Program-made: the position numbers and the translations under genes | Shown: one piece after another, positions 61,101 to 64,000 of the stretch | How the letters are laid out: the number at the start of each line of letters is the position of its first letter | Position numbering within the stretch: position 1 is the stretch's first letter | The notes under the pieces: generated by a model | The model's database searches: none | The model's input: only the letters and a program-made list of their open reading frames with translations | What the model was told of the DNA's origin: nothing | Assembly: GCA_017562135.1 (NCBI GenBank) | Contig: QEYB01001296.1 | Span: 186,001-250,000, forward strand | Direction of reading: 5' to 3' | DNA length: 64,000 bases | Origin: Dipylidium caninum | Lineage: Eukaryota > Platyhelminthes > Cestoda > Cyclophyllidea > Dipylidiidae

Positions 61101-63958
61101 AACAATCTCACTCCCTAAGAGGCATCTCATTGACGGCTTTCATGCTTATGTTAATCAATCTAAGTAGGCGTCAAGGCGACCTGATCGGTTGACATTTATG
61201 GAATCAGGATCTCTGGAACTTTACACACTTGCATGCTTGTAATGTTTCGCCATTATTATTTACTCGACTCCTTAAAAGTGTGAGTAGCCCGATTCATTGT
61301 GCATTACCTCCGACAGTCCCTCCAATAAGTGTACCAGCACAAATCTTCACCGGCTACTGTGTATCGTCTGCTAGTGGAGATGGCTTCATGCAGAAAACTG
61401 TATGACTTCTCCAATTAATGTTTTGCGCAGGCAGACTCTCTAGCAGGAGAGCCCGTCTTTTTTATTTTATGGTGTATAACGAGTGCAATATCGTCTGTAA
61501 TTGGTAGAGCAACCTTGAGAATAATAACCGACGTAACGAGTGCAAATGATTTTAATCGCTGCAATAAGTCAGTTACACTAACTGAATTAGGACAGGAGGC
61601 ACCAACGCCTTCTTCTGGTGGTTTTACAGTTTTCATTCACAGAGTTCACATCACCCTAAACTGCGAAATAATAATGACCACATTTTCGCCATCTAAAGTT
61701 AAAGGCGAGGACGAGAATCACTGAGGCTGCATCGCTGGAGGTTGCTGATTTGTCCAATGGAAGCGCGCCCTCCACCTGGCTGGTTGACTTGCCTGCCGTT
61801 AAGTACGCATTAACCAACGGTTTGCTCTCGGAGGAAATTGCTTTTTTTCGATATTAAAATAATTCCGATGTCCTCTTTTTCCACTGTGTTATTACTGCAT
61901 CCTCAAATCCCAACTGTGCTGCTCTTGACTGCAAAAGCACATAATATCTGAGTGGCCACGTTGGCTATAACCGCGTAATTAATCTTCGAGGCACTTTTTC
62001 AAAGCAATTGGCTCCCTGGGGCAGCTAATTTATCCTCATTATTGTTTGCGACAGCTCATCAAGGGTTGCCGGACGGAGGAGGCAGTTGCTTATGCCAGTT
62101 GTTATTGGCACTGAACTTAGTCTAAATAGGAGGAAGGGAGTTAAGTGCGCAAGACCACGAGTTTTAGACGAGCTCTTAGTTAAAAAAAAAATTATTTTCC
62201 GTTTTATTAGCTTCGTTCAGATCTGTCAGTTTTCAAACTTGTGCGTAGAGTGCATCAGAAGGTCAACGTGATAATAATTATGCAGCCAACAAAGTTGTCC
62301 CAGGTGCACTGCTGAGGTCCCGTACTCCTCAGTCACTTAATGTTTATGAGTATGGGACTTGGCGCATATCACGTTGCGTCAGGCAGTTATTTCCCCTGTC
62401 TTACCTTAAGTCTGCACTAGCACTATCAGGTAACTGAGCGAGAAAACCTCGTCTTGTCCCTCTAAAAAATTCTGGCTTCGTGCGCTATTGCTTGTGCCTC
62501 CCGCGTCCCCCTTTCTTATGGTCAAGTGATGCGAACGAAGGAAATCTAACAGTAGTTAATTCCGAGGATGTTCTTCTCATCCGACCCGAACGAGTAATGC
62601 TCTGATAAATGAATGTCTGTTTTTGCCCTGACAAGAACTTCAATTCCTCAGTTTTACACCTCAGACACACGTGTGTACACGTACACGTAACCTATACGAA
62701 CTCGTTTTGAGTCACTGTGTTGGTCTCCGCAGTTGGTGATGGTGGTGTTGATACATCTCCGGAGTGTCTTGGACGTGTTTTTGCGGTGGACATCGACCGG
62801 GGTTCTAACGGCAGTGTTGCCTACGAGATGGCACAGTCCACTGCGTATTTTTCTGTCGACTCAATTTCTGGACAAGTCTGCTCAACCGGCGTCCCATTCG
62901 GACCATCAACTGAAAAAGTAATTTGGGTACGTTACCTTTTCTTCCACGAATTGATACGGTATTTATCTAACTTTTTTTTCATTTAGCTCAGCATCTCATT
63001 TCGTGAGGTACAAATCTTTTTTTGTTTTGCCCTGTTATACTTCGGTATCTGCAATAACTGTCAACCTTTGATGGAAAATTTGTTTGTAATCATAAATTTC
63101 CCTTTTGCACAGACCTTGAGGTGTTTTATAAAGAGCACACACCCTCCCCCTAGATTCATCTGCGCATTGTTAATTGACAATCCCCTTAGTGTTACCAAAT
63201 GCCCAAACTGTTTGGAAAGCACTTGAAGCATAAAGTGATGTCCATGTGGTTGTGTAGATTTAATGTGGTTGTGTAGATTTAAGGTGTGCTTCAGTCAATG
63301 CATATCGGTGGGCGAGGCAGAATCTTCGGCCATCCATTGGCCCTGATGGTAGCTATGTGTTTCCCTCGTTTGATATGATGGGGTCATATGCATCACTGAG
63401 GGCTAGTTCGCGTCACTCACAAAGTTTTTTTAATTTTTCTTTTACCGTTATATGAATGGATAACACAAGTGAGCGTTATTGCATCACTTATGACTCCGGC
63501 CCATATCCTTACCTTGTTTTGTTTCAATCATTTTACTAAGGCCCCACAGTAATCCTTGCTTGTTTTCTACAATTTGTTTTACAAAGGCGCCCCAGCTTAA
63601 AGTTATATCCGCTCTACTGAGAGTGATGACCAGGTCAAGTCCTCGTCATTCGGAAGGTGGTCATCATCCCATCCCCTTTAGTGTCTTTCCAATAACAATT
63701 TGCTGATTTCGGTGTAGGTGACGGCTCGAGACCACGGCTCGCCCCCTCGCTACAGCAGCCAACCGATAGCCGTCTACATTTCCATTCTACCTTCTGCCTC
63801 AGCATCAATGGTACAATCAATTGACGAAATTCGCTTCCTCTCCTCTCCACCTGCCAAATTAGCCGTCAGCCGTCGAGCTTCCCCGGGCACCATTCTTTAT
63901 TACGTAGAATTAGTCTCTGAGCCTCAAACCGACGTAAATATGACTTTTTGCTTTGTCG
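52243..63958 (+). CDS. Fat-like cadherin, 5' part (continues past the window)
   Basis: Giant adhesion receptor for cell-cell contact and planar polarity. Exons: 52243-55134, 55246-55989, 56340-56500, 57969-58161, 59493-59581, 59983-60172, 62733-62926, 63718-63958, all phase-compatible, about 1,568 residues so far. Start MMRYNYLHERFILCFLLLFR gives a signal peptide. A segment reading CGGFYFLRLRTTHKTEF matches the N-terminal signature of Fat-like (FAT1-3/kugelei) proteins. About 12 cadherin repeats follow, with linker motifs such as DRNENCPFF, SATDADPG, VLDYNEHDP, ILDINEFSPEF, ATDGG, VLDTNDNSPEF, DENDNRP, DDLNDNTPHF and TARDHGSPP. Several repeats (third, sixth, seventh) have degenerate Ca2+ motifs. 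The membrane and cytoplasmic parts, plus any EGF or laminin G domains, lie beyond the window. One frame break is at 55893. Confidence 0.9.
55135..55245 (+). other. 111-nt intron without stop codons
   Basis: GTTAGT donor and CCTTATTTTTCAG acceptor. Its translation (VSFIFNTHVTSALNLLIQ...) breaks a cadherin repeat. Removal joins KDYFD to IHRGTGRISL, the expected FxxD-x-TGxIxL strand. The length is a multiple of three, so naive gene prediction would read through. Confidence 0.85.
55893..55894 (+). other. Frame break in the cadherin (CC)
   Basis: The frame reads GSRVVQLEAAS. The continuation RVNAVDPEESPVIYTIVGGN, a normal cadherin strand with a Ca2+ motif, is one base over. One extra C (CC to CCC) joins them. 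The exon end and following phases then agree. Confidence 0.75.
56501..57968 (+). other. Cadherin intron 3
   Basis: GTAAGC donor and ACTATAG acceptor; no coding content recognised. Confidence 0.7.
58162..59492 (+). other. Cadherin intron 4
   Basis: Begins GTCCGC, a weak GT donor, and ends ACATTACAG. Phase 1 on both sides joins INPSTG to GQIATS, the expected TG-x-I strand, which supports the weak donor. Confidence 0.7.
60173..62732 (+). other. Cadherin intron 6
   Basis: GTAAGC donor and GTCTCCGCAG acceptor, 2,560 nt. Contains a 97-residue open frame (60546-60839) with no cadherin character. Confidence 0.75.
62927..63717 (+). other. Cadherin intron 7
   Basis: GTACGT donor and GGTGTAG acceptor, 791 nt. 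Holds the tandem duplication at 63244-63281. Confidence 0.75.
63244..63281. repeat. Perfect 19-bp tandem duplication
   Basis: ATGTGGTTGTGTAGATTTA occurs twice head to tail inside cadherin intron 7. Confidence 0.95.
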
Positions 63959-64000
63959 GTAAGCAGTTATTTGCTTGTCCCAATATAATATTCTCTTTTA

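Overview
The window is animal genomic DNA with multi-exon genes, GT-AG introns of about 60 bp to 8.6 kb, and no prokaryotic signals. The Hox content points to a protostome: one gene has a central-class homeodomain followed by a UbdA-type peptide (Lox4/Lox2/Ubx/abd-A group), the other is a posterior (Abd-B/Post) Hox gene. Together with compact genes and very small exons, this makes a parasitic flatworm (tapeworm or fluke) my best guess. That is inference; the sequence alone does not separate the two.

Layout, left to right. (1) 413-14681, + strand: the 3' two thirds of a type-I ferlin (dysferlin/myoferlin type) in 30 exons: end of C2C, FerA, FerB, nested DysF, C2D, C2E, C2F, C2G and a C-terminal membrane anchor. 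(2) 15396-19055, - strand: a single-pass membrane protein with EGF-like modules, one TSP1 repeat, a transmembrane helix and a short tail; its 5' end is unresolved. (3) 21647-22403, - strand: a small Ig-like protein with a signal peptide and a hydrophobic C-terminus, probably GPI-anchored. (4) 27818-37573, + strand: a Lox4/abd-A-like Hox gene in two exons around an 8.6 kb intron. (5) 42296-46322, + strand: a Post/Abd-B-like Hox gene in three exons, with an intron at homeodomain position 44/45. (6) 52243 to the window end, + strand: the 5' part of a giant Fat-like cadherin, with a signal peptide, about 12 cadherin repeats and an unusually long 2.9 kb first exon.

The two Hox genes are adjacent, in the same orientation, central then posterior, 4.7 kb apart. 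This is a surviving piece of Hox cluster and the most informative feature here. The other genes encode membrane fusion/repair (ferlin) and cell-surface or adhesion proteins (EGF/TSP1, Ig, Fat-like). They look like unrelated neighbours rather than one pathway.

Five coding regions are interrupted by single-base frame breaks in short homopolymers or doublets: ferlin twice, and the Ig gene, Post Hox and cadherin once each. In each case both sides continue a recognisable or well-formed protein. Residual long-read assembly error is the simplest explanation, but it needs reads to confirm. Intergenic and intronic stretches hold CCAAT-box arrangements, microsatellites and two good hairpins. I saw no transposon, tRNA, rRNA or CRISPR array.
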